A stretch of DNA of 35,822 nucleotides, from the NCBI GenBank assembly GCA_021812315.1, contig JAKANU010000004.1, positions 1 to 35,822 of the forward strand. Reading direction: 5' to 3'. This stretch comes from Pseudomonadota bacterium. GTDB taxonomy: Bacteria; Pseudomonadota; Gammaproteobacteria; Burkholderiales; Burkholderiaceae_C. The notes beneath the pieces are model-generated. The model saw only the letters and a list, made by a program, of their open reading frames with translations, did no database searches and was not told the DNA's origin. Shown piece after piece: positions 15,394-24,273 of this stretch (positions within the stretch are counted from its first letter, which is position 1; the number at the start of each line of letters is the position of its first letter). The translations under genes were made by a program, and so were the position numbers.

Positions 15394-17238
15394 ATGCGTG
15401 TGTCACCAATTCAAGAAGTCCTGGCAAGCCTGACTATGCGATTCATCAAAGCCATTACCTTCGTGGACCTTCCGATCCGCAAGAAATTCAAAATCTTTTC
15501 TGGCGGCGTCCTGTTCTGGTTCGCCGTGTTGTTTCTGATCGCAGCGGGTACCTTGCTCAGCATCAATAGCAAGTCCGCCTTGATCGTGGGCACCCTGCTG
15601 CCCCAGGGTCATGTGGTTCAAACCATCGACACGGAATTGCGCGCCCTGCGCGGCGAGCTCAATGAATTATCTGGCCCGTCCGAGGCCACTGGTGTGACGC
15701 GCAGCTTCGAACTTGCCAAGAGACACATCGCTGCGGTCAACGGCTCGCTGGGCGCGCTCGACCTCGGCGGGCTGGGTGAGGAATCGGTGGGCGAGCAGGC
15801 ACGCGCACTGGTCTCGGCCATGGCCGCACTCACGCAACGCTTCAACAGCCTGGCCGAGCGCACGGACACTGGCGCAGTCGGCAATCTGGACGAGCTTCGG
15901 ACTGCCGTATCGGAAGCGATTGCCGCGTCCGACAGGCTGTCCGACTCCATCACAAAGCTAAGCATCGCGACCAACGCACGGATCGGCACCCTGGTGCGCT
16001 ACGCGTTGGGCCTGGCCGTGGCGGTGCTGGTGCTTGCTGCCGGCTTGCAATTGCTGTTCACCAAGTGGATCGCCAATTCCATCGCCGACCCGGTGGGCTC
16101 GATCATCGACCAGATTCATACCCTGGGCACGGGTGATGTGGACCTCTCCAACAAGATCCTGATCACGTCCAAGGACGACATCGGCGTCTTGTCGACCGAG
16201 TTCAACCATCTGATGGAATCGATCCACAAGATGACGATGTTCAAGCGCGTGATCGAGGAAGACGACAGCCTCGAAGACGTGTATTCGCGTCTGGGCAAGG
16301 TGTTCCAGGAGGTCGGGATCCATGAATACATGATCTACGACGTGCCCACCGGAGGAAGCAAGATGAAGGCGGTTTATCCGCAGTTGCTACCCGAGCAGGG
16401 CATTGCCTGCGACGCCGCCATCCTCGACAACTGCAACCTGTGCAAGGCGAAAAAGACCGCGCACACGATTTCCTCGACGGCCTACCCGGATCGCTGCAAG
16501 ATGTTTGCGCGCGGACACGAGCGCGAGCATGTGTGCCTGCCCATGCTGGTGGGCGGCAATGCCGGTGGTGTGGTGCAGTTCATGTTCGAAAAACCAGGTG
16601 ACGACCGCGACGCCGTCGATATCATCCACAAAAAAGTGCTCGAAGCCAGCCAGTACGTCAAGGAATCACAGTCGGTGATCGAGGCCAAGCGCCTGATGGG
16701 AACCCTGCGCGACTCGGCCCTGAACGATTCGCTCACCGGTTTGCGCAACCGCCGCTTCCTGCAGGAATACGCAGAGAATCTGGTCGCCGGGGCCCTGCGC
16801 CGGGGCAAGTGCACCGCTCTGATCATGTGTGACATTGACTATTTCAAGCAGGTCAACGACACGCACGGACACACCACCGGCGACGCGATTCTGAAGGAAA
16901 CCGCCAACATTATCGGCAAGAGCATACGCACCGCCGACCTGCTGATCCGCTTCGGCGGTGAGGAGTTTCTGGCGGTCCTGCTCGATGTCAAGGAAGGCGA
17001 GTCGATTGCGGTTGCCGAGAAGATCCGGCAAAACGTCGAGAAGGCCAAGTTCAAGCTGCCCGAGGGCATCCTGCAAAAGACCATCAGCCTGGGCGTGAGC
17101 GAATTCCCGACCGATACCAAGATGTTCTGGCAGGCCATCAAATTTGCCGATGTTGCCCTGTACAAGGCCAAGGAAAGCGGGCGCAACCGTTCGATCCGGT
17201 TTACACCGGAAATGTGGACCGGCGGCGAGCACTTCTAG
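15394..17238 (+). CDS. Membrane diguanylate cyclase: TM, HAMP-like, Cys-rich GAF-like domain, GGDEF
   Basis: Two TM segments, HAMP-like NSIADPVGSIIDQIHTLGTGDVDLSNKILITSKDDIGVL, CDAAILDNCNLCKAKKTAHTISSTAYPDRCKMFARGHEREHVCLPM, GGEEF with RTAD I-site. Start uncertain (15370, 15394 or 15436). Confidence 0.9.
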   Translation: MRVSPIQEVLASLTMRFIKAITFVDLPIRKKFKIFSGGVLFWFAVLFLIAAGTLLSINSKSALIVGTLLPQGHVVQTIDTELRALRGELNELSGPSEATGVTRSFELAKRHIAAVNGSLGALDLGGLGEESVGEQARALVSAMAALTQRFNSLAERTDTGAVGNLDELRTAVSEAIAASDRLSDSITKLSIATNARIGTLVRYALGLAVAVLVLAAGLQLLFTKWIANSIADPVGSIIDQIHTLGTGDVDLSNKILITSKDDIGVLSTEFNHLMESIHKMTMFKRVIEEDDSLEDVYSRLGKVFQEVGIHEYMIYDVPTGGSKMKAVYPQLLPEQGIACDAAILDNCNLCKAKKTAHTISSTAYPDRCKMFARGHEREHVCLPMLVGGNAGGVVQFMFEKPGDDRDAVDIIHKKVLEASQYVKESQSVIEAKRLMGTLRDSALNDSLTGLRNRRFLQEYAENLVAGALRRGKCTALIMCDIDYFKQVNDTHGHTTGDAILKETANIIGKSIRTADLLIRFGGEEFLAVLLDVKEGESIAVAEKIRQNVEKAKFKLPEGILQKTISLGVSEFPTDTKMFWQAIKFADVALYKAKESGRNRSIRFTPEMWTGGEHF

Positions 17239-17258
17239 CGATTCAGGCAGCCGTCGCC

Positions 17259-17921
17259 ATGAGCACCGAACTGAAGATCGACTTTGTCTCGGACATTGCC
17301 TGCCCCTGGTGCGCCGTCGGTTTGAACACACTCGAGGCGGCGCTCGCGCGACTGCCTGAGGGCGTGACGGCCAAGCTGCATTTTCAACCCTTTGAGCTCA
17401 ACCCGCACATGCCCGATGCCGGTCAGGACACGGCCGAACACCTGACGCAAAAGTACGGCTCGACACCGGCACAGCAGGCGCAGATCCGTGAAGTGATCCG
17501 GCAACGCGGCGCGGAGGTCGGTTTTGTTTTTCGAGCCCAGGGCCGCGATCGCATCTACAACACGTTCGACGCTCATCGCCTGCTGCATTGGGCCGCACTC
17601 GAAGGCGCGGGGTACCAGCAGCAGCTCAAGAAGGCGCTGTTGCGCGCCTACTTCACCGACGGTGAGAACCCGGCTTCGCACGAAGTCCTGCTACGTCTGG
17701 CCCGCGAAGTCGGACTCGACGATGGGCGCGCTGCGGCGATTCTGGCCAGCGACGAGTTTGCCGCCGAAGTCCGCGAGGTCGAAGCACGTTACCAGAACGC
17801 TGGCATCCATTCGGTGCCCGCCATCATCATCAACGACCGCCACTTGATCTCGGGCGCGCAACCTCTGAGCGTGTTTGTGCAGACCCTGGGGCAGATTGCG
17901 GGGTCGGTCAACCCAGCGTAA
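17259..17921 (+). CDS. DsbA-family oxidoreductase, FrnE-like
   Basis: MSTELKIDFVSDIACPWCAVG (CPWC), FNTFDAHRLLHWA-type motif, GIHSVPAIIINDRHLISGAQP. Confidence 0.9.
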   Translation: MSTELKIDFVSDIACPWCAVGLNTLEAALARLPEGVTAKLHFQPFELNPHMPDAGQDTAEHLTQKYGSTPAQQAQIREVIRQRGAEVGFVFRAQGRDRIYNTFDAHRLLHWAALEGAGYQQQLKKALLRAYFTDGENPASHEVLLRLAREVGLDDGRAAAILASDEFAAEVREVEARYQNAGIHSVPAIIINDRHLISGAQPLSVFVQTLGQIAGSVNPA

Positions 17922-19752
17922 TGACGCCGCTGCCCGGCGCATTGGAGTACAGGCGCTGGACCAGATCTGCACGGCGCGTGCGCACCGCGCGTTGATTGAT
18001 GTACCCCTTGTCGGTGATTTCTCCAGCGTCGATGGAAGCTGCTTCCTGCATCAGCAGCGCGCGCGTGGCAAAGGTCGAGGCGCCGCCGCCCTTGGCGGCG
18101 AGTCTTTGCAAGCCGGCGCGCACGCAGGCAAGCACTCGCTCGTCAGCCAGCAATTGCGCGAGCGACACCTGCGCGTCAAGATCGGGGCACAGGGCTCGGC
18201 AAGCAGCAACGTTGGGGAAAATCAAGAAGCCGATTTCTTCCAGGTCGTGCCCGGTGACCACAATGTCCTGGGCCACCGGCGCCAACTCACTCAGGGCACT
18301 AACCCGCAGATTGCCGGTGTGCACCCAGGTGCCCGACATCTGCTTGAAGTCCTCGGCGATGCGACCATCGAATACCAGGCCCTTGACCGGCGCGTCCGGA
18401 TCGGCGAAGCGTCCGGCATCACCGATCATGTAGAAGCCCTCTTCGTCGAACGCGCCGCGCGTCAGATCGTCGCGCTTCCAGTAGCCGGGTGTGACATTGG
18501 GGCCGCGCACACGCAGCTCCATCTTGTTGGCAGCGGGAACCATCTTGATTTCTGATCCGGGCGCGGGCAAACCGATCACGCCGGCACGCTCGATCGGGAA
18601 ATGCACGGTGGTCACCATCGGCGCGGTTTCGGTCGAACCCCAGGCCGAGACCATGACGACACGCTCACCGCGCTCCTGGATGGACAATTTTTCCAGCCGC
18701 TGCCACAGGCTTTGCGGCAGGGCCGCGGCGGCGTAGAAGATCATTTGCAGGCGCGAAAAGAACTGCCTGCGCAGCGCCTGATCCTGCTCCAGAGCCGGCA
18801 GCAACATGTCAAAACCCCGTGGCACATTGAAGTAGATGGTGGGGGCGATCTCGCGCAGGTTGGCCACGGTCTTCTCAACCAGGACGGGCATCGGCTTGCC
18901 ATCGTCAATGTACAGGGTGCCGCCGTTTCTCAGCACCAGGTTGAAGTTGTGATTGGCACCAAAGGTGTGATTCCATGGCAACCAGTCCACGACCACCGGT
19001 GGCGTGGTCGCCAGAAATGGCCAGAGCTGGGCAATCGCCTGCTGGTTCGCGCACAACATGCGTTGCGTGTTGATGACCGCTTTGGGCTCGCCCGTGGAGC
19101 CCGAGGTCAGCAGGAATTTGGCGATGGTGTCGGGCCCCACGGCAGCAAACGCACGCTCGACAGCGCCGGCGTCGAGCGTGCCAAGAAGCGAGGCGAATCC
19201 TGTCGCTGTCACCCCGGCCGGTGGGTTTGCGCTGCACACCAGCTCGACGCCCTTGAGGTCGAGCGCAGCCAGCGCGGCGGCGAAGCGAACACCATCGGCC
19301 ACATAGACGAGTCCGGGCTGCAGCAACTCCATGATGCCCCTGAGCTTGGCGTGATCACTTGACATCAGGGAATAGGCCGGCGAAACCGGTGCCACCGCAA
19401 CGCCAACATGCTGCGCGGCCAGCGACAGGACGGCGTGGTCGATGCCGTTGTCGGAGAGGACCACCACCGGCCGCTGTGCCGACAGGCCGCGCTGCAGCAA
19501 GGTGCTGCCGACCTGGCGCACCTGCAGCAGAGCCTCGCCATACGACAACTCGCGCCATCCGCCGGCGCACCTCTCGGCCAGAAAGCACGCCTGCGGCGTC
19601 TCCCGCGCCCAGTGCAGCAGCCACTCACCAACGCAACGCGAATAGGGTGCGAGGCGCTGCGCCGAACGCACGATGACCACGCCTGCGTCGCGTCGCTCGA
19701 CGCTCACCTCAGGGCGGGCAAAGTCCAGCGGCGCAAAGGCAGCCTGGTTCAT
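17908..19752 (-). CDS. AMP-dependent CoA ligase, feruloyl-CoA-synthase-like
   Basis: KFLLTSGSTGEPKAVINTQRM (AMP-binding), VDWLPWNHTFGANHNFN, VSAWGSTETAP, MIGDAGRFADP; ATGA overlap with upstream SBP gene. Confidence 0.87.
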   Translation of the reverse strand: MNQAAFAPLDFARPEVSVERRDAGVVIVRSAQRLAPYSRCVGEWLLHWARETPQACFLAERCAGGWRELSYGEALLQVRQVGSTLLQRGLSAQRPVVVLSDNGIDHAVLSLAAQHVGVAVAPVSPAYSLMSSDHAKLRGIMELLQPGLVYVADGVRFAAALAALDLKGVELVCSANPPAGVTATGFASLLGTLDAGAVERAFAAVGPDTIAKFLLTSGSTGEPKAVINTQRMLCANQQAIAQLWPFLATTPPVVVDWLPWNHTFGANHNFNLVLRNGGTLYIDDGKPMPVLVEKTVANLREIAPTIYFNVPRGFDMLLPALEQDQALRRQFFSRLQMIFYAAAALPQSLWQRLEKLSIQERGERVVMVSAWGSTETAPMVTTVHFPIERAGVIGLPAPGSEIKMVPAANKMELRVRGPNVTPGYWKRDDLTRGAFDEEGFYMIGDAGRFADPDAPVKGLVFDGRIAEDFKQMSGTWVHTGNLRVSALSELAPVAQDIVVTGHDLEEIGFLIFPNVAACRALCPDLDAQVSLAQLLADERVLACVRAGLQRLAAKGGGASTFATRALLMQEAASIDAGEITDKGYINQRAVRTRRADLVQRLYSNAPGSGVITLG

Positions 19753-20888
19753 TTCAAGAGCTTCCAATCGCCGTTCTCGACAGTGGCCATGATGGCGGCA
19801 CGGCCATCGAAGCCATTGTGATCCTTCGCTGACATATTGAACACACCATGCACGGCGGCAAGTTCGGTCACGTTCTCAAGCGCATCGCGCAGCGCAAGAC
19901 GGAACTCGGCGCTACCGGGCTTGGCCTTCTTCAACGCTTCCGGTACGGCGCGATTCAGTAGCAGATAGGCGTCCCAACCGTGCCCACCAAAGGTCGAGCG
20001 GCTGTTCGCACCATGCGCGCCTTCGTAGGCTTTGATGTATTCCAGCGCCGGCTTTTTCGACGGGTGCGAGTCGGGCAACTGCTCGGCCAGCAGCATCGGC
20101 CCGACCGGGAAGATGGTGCCCTCGACGTTCTTGCCGCCAACACGCAGGAAGTCGCGATTGGCAATGCCATGCGTCTGGTAGAACTTGCCCTTGTAGCCGC
20201 GTTCGATCAATGTGGACTGCGGCAACACCGCGGGTGTACCGGAGCCGGCGATCAGGATCGCGTCCGGCTTGGCCGCGATCAACTTGAGCGCCTGACCGGC
20301 CACGCTGGTGTCGTTGCGCTGATATCGCTCCACCGCTGACAGCGTGATGCCCTTGGCTTCGGCAGCGCTTTGCATGGCCTTCAGCCAGAGTTCTCCGTAA
20401 GCGTCGGCATAACCGATGAAGCCAACCGTCTTGACGTTGTTGGCGGCCATGTGGGCCGCAATGGCGATGGCCATCTGGTTGAAGTTCTGCGGCGTGATGA
20501 AGACCCAGGGCGCCTTCTCGGGCGCCGGTGCAAACGGCGCCATGGCGATCTGCGGCGTCTTGCTCTCAAACGCCACTTCCAAAATCGCGTTGGAGGTTGG
20601 TGTTGCGGTCGACCCGATGATTGCATCGACCTTGTCCTCGCTGACGAGCTTGCGCGCGTTCTTCACCGCCGTGCTCGTGTCGGTAGCGTCATCGAGCACG
20701 ATGTACCTGACCTTCTCGCCACCGAGAGTGGGCGGCAGCAGGGCAAAGGTCTGCTTTTCCGGAATGCCCAGCGAGGCCGCCGGGCCCGTCGCCGAGACAC
20801 TCACGCCAATCGTAATGTCGGCCCAGGCCGACCCCCCCAGCGCAGCCAGAGCCACCACGACACCCAGCGCAAGTTTCTTTACTTTCAT
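19749..20888 (-). CDS. ABC transporter substrate-binding protein (branched-chain amino acid/aromatic type)
   Basis: Signal peptide MKVKKLALGVVVALAALGGSAWA, ITIGVSVSATGPAASLGIPEKQTF, IIGSTATPTSNAILEVA. Confidence 0.9.
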   Translation of the reverse strand: MKVKKLALGVVVALAALGGSAWADITIGVSVSATGPAASLGIPEKQTFALLPPTLGGEKVRYIVLDDATDTSTAVKNARKLVSEDKVDAIIGSTATPTSNAILEVAFESKTPQIAMAPFAPAPEKAPWVFITPQNFNQMAIAIAAHMAANNVKTVGFIGYADAYGELWLKAMQSAAEAKGITLSAVERYQRNDTSVAGQALKLIAAKPDAILIAGSGTPAVLPQSTLIERGYKGKFYQTHGIANRDFLRVGGKNVEGTIFPVGPMLLAEQLPDSHPSKKPALEYIKAYEGAHGANSRSTFGGHGWDAYLLLNRAVPEALKKAKPGSAEFRLALRDALENVTELAAVHGVFNMSAKDHNGFDGRAAIMATVENGDWKLLK

Positions 20889-21058
20889 ATCGTCTCCTGT
20901 TGTTGATCGTGTGTCCGCTCGCCGCCACGCTGCAGACGAATGCTGCGCACCAAGCCGAGAGCGGCGACAAGGTTGTCGGCTTTTATGCCAATTGTCTGAC
21001 GCTGGTCTGACAGTACCGGGCGTCCAGTCGGGGCTTGCCGAAGCGCTTACGCACGGAC

Positions 21059-24019
21059 TCACCCCCCCAACAGCGCCGCATTGCCCCCTGCCGCCGTGGT
21101 GTTGACGGTGATCGTCTGCTCGGCGCAGAAGCGATACAGGTAATGCGGACCACCGGCTTTGGGGCCGGTGCCCGAGAGGCCTTCGCCACCGAACGGCTGC
21201 ACGCCGACCACGGCACCGATCTGGTTGCGATTGATGTAGACATTGCCCACGTGCGCATGCCGCGCCAGCGCCTGCGCGCGGCTGTCGATGCGGGTCTGGA
21301 TGCCGATGGTCAGGCCATAACCCAGGGCGTTGATCTGATCTATCACCTGCATCGGGTCCCCGCTCCAGCGCACGATGTGCAGCACCGGGCCGAAGATTTC
21401 CTGGCGCATGTCGGCTATGGAGTTGACTTCAAAGGCCTGCGGCAATATCAGATTTGCTATTGAAATCGTAGCTGCTTGCGCATTTTGCACGGGCTTCAGG
21501 AGGCATTTAGCTTCTGAATGCAAGCGCTTGATCTGAGCCTGGATGGCATCGAAGGCATCCTTGTCGATCACCGGGCCCAGGTCGGTGCTGAGCAGGGCCG
21601 GGTCGCCCGCGACCAGTTCCCTGGCCGCGCCCTGAATCATGGCGATGACCTGATCAGCGATCTCGGCGTGCACGCACAGCAGGCGCAGCGCCGAGCAGCG
21701 CTGGCCGGCACTCCTGAAGGCCGACTGCATCACGGCGTCGCTGACCTGCTCGGGCAAGGCCGTGCTGTCGACCAGCATGGCGTTGATGCCACCGGTCTCG
21801 GCAATCAACGGAACGATCGGGCCGTCCTTGGCAGCGAGCGCGCGATGGATGATCTTGGCCACCTGGGTCGAGCCGGTGAACACCACGCCGGCGACACCGG
21901 GTGCGGCCACCAGCGCCGCGCCCACGGTTTCGCCCGGGCCATGCAGCAATTGCAATGCCCCTTCGGGCACACCGGCAGCGTGCAGCAATTTGACCGCTTC
22001 GAGCGCCACCGCCGGCGTCTGCTCGGCCGGCTTGGCCAGCACCGTGTTGCCGGTGGCCAGCGCGGCGGCCACTTGCCCGATGAAGATCGCCAGCGGAAAA
22101 TTCCACGGGCTGATACAGACCCAGGGTCCGCGCCCAATCAGGCGCAGTTCATTGGTTTCACCGGTCGGGCCCGGCATCGACATCGGTGCCATGACGCGCT
22201 CGGCCTCGTTGGCGTAATAGCGCAGGAAGTCCACCGCCTCGCGCACTTCGCTGACCGCATCGCCCCAGGTCTTGAACGCTTCTTTGACCAGCAATGCACA
22301 AAAGCCTGGCAGTTGTGCTTCCAGTGCGTCGGCACCGCGGCGCAACACCGCGGCGCGTTCAGCGACATCGGTTTTGCTCCACTTTTTATAGCTGTCGATG
22401 CCTGTATTTACGGCTCCGGCAGCCAACTTGGCATCGAAGAGCGGCACCGTCGGCAGCGCCAGACCATGGTAGGCAGCGAGCAGCGGCTCGCGCATTGACG
22501 CCACACTGAGGTCCAGACCGGCGCTGTTTTTGCGCGCGCTGCCAAACAGTTCGGGTGGCAGCGGCAGCGACGAGCCAGCCTCCAGGCGCAACGGCGAAAT
22601 CAGCAACTCGTGCAGGTCCACCGACTCATCGGCCAGCTGGTGCACGAACGATGAATTGGCGCCGTTCTCCAGCAAGCGGCGCACCAGGTAGGCCAGAAGG
22701 TCCTTGTGCGCACCCACCGGCGCATAGACGCGGCAGGCAATCAAGGGGTTCTTGAGCACTTCGCGGTAGACACCTTCGGCCATGCCGTGCAGACGCTGCA
22801 ATTCAAACGCCGCACCGCTGCGGGCAGCCATTTGCAAAATGGCCGCGATGGTGCCCGCGTTGTGGGTGGCGAATTGCGGATAGATGGCGTCCGGGGCAGC
22901 CAGCAGGCGACTGGCGCAAGCCAGGTAGGCGATGTCGGTATGGTGCTTGTGCGTGAACACCGGGTACTGCGGCAGGCCCAACTCCTGCGCACGCTTGATT
23001 TCGGCGTCCCAGTAGGCGCCTTTGACCAGCCGGCACATCAGGCGAATCCGGTGCTGGCGCGCCAGAGCGATGACGTAGTCAATCTGCTCCGGAGCACGGG
23101 TCTGGTAAGTTTGCATCGCCAGGCCGAATCCGCCCCACTGCGGGAACTGTTGCGCCACGCGCTGCAGCAGCGCCTCGAAAACCGACAGCGAAAGCTCGAG
23201 CCGGTCGACTTCTTCGGAGTCGATCGTGAGGTTGATGTTGGCGCGCGCTGCCTGCTCGCACAAAGCCCAGACACGCGGCACCAGCTCGGCCATGACCCGG
23301 TCAATCTGCCCGTCTTCGTAGCGCGGATGCAGCGCGCTTAGCTTGATCGAAATACCATCATTTTGCTCGCAAACGCCCGTCCTGCTTGCGTTGGCAGCTA
23401 TTGATTCAATAGCATATTGGTAGCTTGCCAGATGTTCGACCGCGTCGGCCTCGGTGCGTGCGCCCTCGCCCAGCATGTCATAGCTGTAGCGCAAGTTGTT
23501 GCTTCTTCTCTTGGCGGCAGCCGCTTCCTGCATGGCTTCGGCAATGGTCTGACCGAGCACGAATTGGCGCCCGAGCAACTGCACGGCGCGTAGCGTGGCC
23601 GCTACCACCGAGCGCGCGCCAAGCTTGGCCAGCAATCCGCCGGAGGCCTCGCTCTCGGGCAAGAACTTCTTGCTCATGGCAATCGCCGTGCTTGACAGGC
23701 GCGCCATGGTCTTGTCGCCAGCGCCGTGAAAGTCGGCGCGGCCGAGCTGATCGGCAGTCAGCGCGATCGCAGTCTCGGCATCGGGCACGCGCAACAGCGC
23801 CTCGGCCAGGCGCATCAGGGCCAGGCCTTCAGCGGTGGAGATCGGGTATTCCTGCAGCAGGCTCTCCAGTGCCCAAAACGGGGGCGGATGCTTGCGCACC
23901 GCATGCACCCAGGGCGTTGCCATCCTGGCGGCGGCTGCCCAGTCCAGCGAGCCACTGAGCGCGGCCAGGCAATGGGCAACGATTTCGGTTTCCGGGCGGT
24001 ACGGGAAGGGCAAGCGCAC
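21059..24019 (-). CDS. putA: Bifunctional proline dehydrogenase / L-glutamate gamma-semialdehyde dehydrogenase
   Basis: ProDH ISIKLSALHPRYE, RLVKGAYWDAEIKRAQ; aldehyde dehydrogenase WVCISPWNFPLAIFIGQVAAALATGNTVLAKPAEQTP, SAGQRCSALR; C-terminal GGEGLSGTGPKAGGPHYLYRF. Confidence 0.95.
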   Translation of the reverse strand: MRLPFPYRPETEIVAHCLAALSGSLDWAAAARMATPWVHAVRKHPPPFWALESLLQEYPISTAEGLALMRLAEALLRVPDAETAIALTADQLGRADFHGAGDKTMARLSSTAIAMSKKFLPESEASGGLLAKLGARSVVAATLRAVQLLGRQFVLGQTIAEAMQEAAAAKRRSNNLRYSYDMLGEGARTEADAVEHLASYQYAIESIAANASRTGVCEQNDGISIKLSALHPRYEDGQIDRVMAELVPRVWALCEQAARANINLTIDSEEVDRLELSLSVFEALLQRVAQQFPQWGGFGLAMQTYQTRAPEQIDYVIALARQHRIRLMCRLVKGAYWDAEIKRAQELGLPQYPVFTHKHHTDIAYLACASRLLAAPDAIYPQFATHNAGTIAAILQMAARSGAAFELQRLHGMAEGVYREVLKNPLIACRVYAPVGAHKDLLAYLVRRLLENGANSSFVHQLADESVDLHELLISPLRLEAGSSLPLPPELFGSARKNSAGLDLSVASMREPLLAAYHGLALPTVPLFDAKLAAGAVNTGIDSYKKWSKTDVAERAAVLRRGADALEAQLPGFCALLVKEAFKTWGDAVSEVREAVDFLRYYANEAERVMAPMSMPGPTGETNELRLIGRGPWVCISPWNFPLAIFIGQVAAALATGNTVLAKPAEQTPAVALEAVKLLHAAGVPEGALQLLHGPGETVGAALVAAPGVAGVVFTGSTQVAKIIHRALAAKDGPIVPLIAETGGINAMLVDSTALPEQVSDAVMQSAFRSAGQRCSALRLLCVHAEIADQVIAMIQGAARELVAGDPALLSTDLGPVIDKDAFDAIQAQIKRLHSEAKCLLKPVQNAQAATISIANLILPQAFEVNSIADMRQEIFGPVLHIVRWSGDPMQVIDQINALGYGLTIGIQTRIDSRAQALARHAHVGNVYINRNQIGAVVGVQPFGGEGLSGTGPKAGGPHYLYRFCAEQTITVNTTAAGGNAALLGG
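21448..21520 (+). repeat. Dispersed repeat copy B inside putA (antisense to putA)
   Basis: AGATTTGCTATTGAAATCGTAGCTGCTTGCGCATTTTGCACGGGCTTCAGGAGGCATTTAGC, homologous to copy A. Confidence 0.75.
23353..23420 (-). repeat. Dispersed repeat copy C inside putA (sense to putA)
   Basis: Reverse complement TGCTATTGAATCAATAGCTGCCAACGCAAGCAGGACGGGCG... shares TGCTATTGAA, ATAGCTGC, CGCA and GACGGGC with copy B in the same order. Confidence 0.6.
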
Positions 24020-24273
24020 GACGGGCTCCTGTCAGTTGATGTATTGACTATGTTTCACCAATCAATACTGAATTACTCACCAATTTACTTTATTTTGATA
24101 GTGATATATTTGTCGTTGATTGTTGCGACGCACTGGCTTATCGGCACAGACTTGCCGCCGCTTTAGGCCACGCCCCCCAATCGCAGCCTTGGCTTCATGG
24201 CACACTGGCGGGCAACACCGCCACCGCGGATTGCTGCCGGCCCGGCCCCTGAAAATCACCAAGGAATCAGCGC

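Noticed and set aside
21518-22498. 326-aa plus-strand ORF
   Set aside because: Antisense to putA, biased composition.
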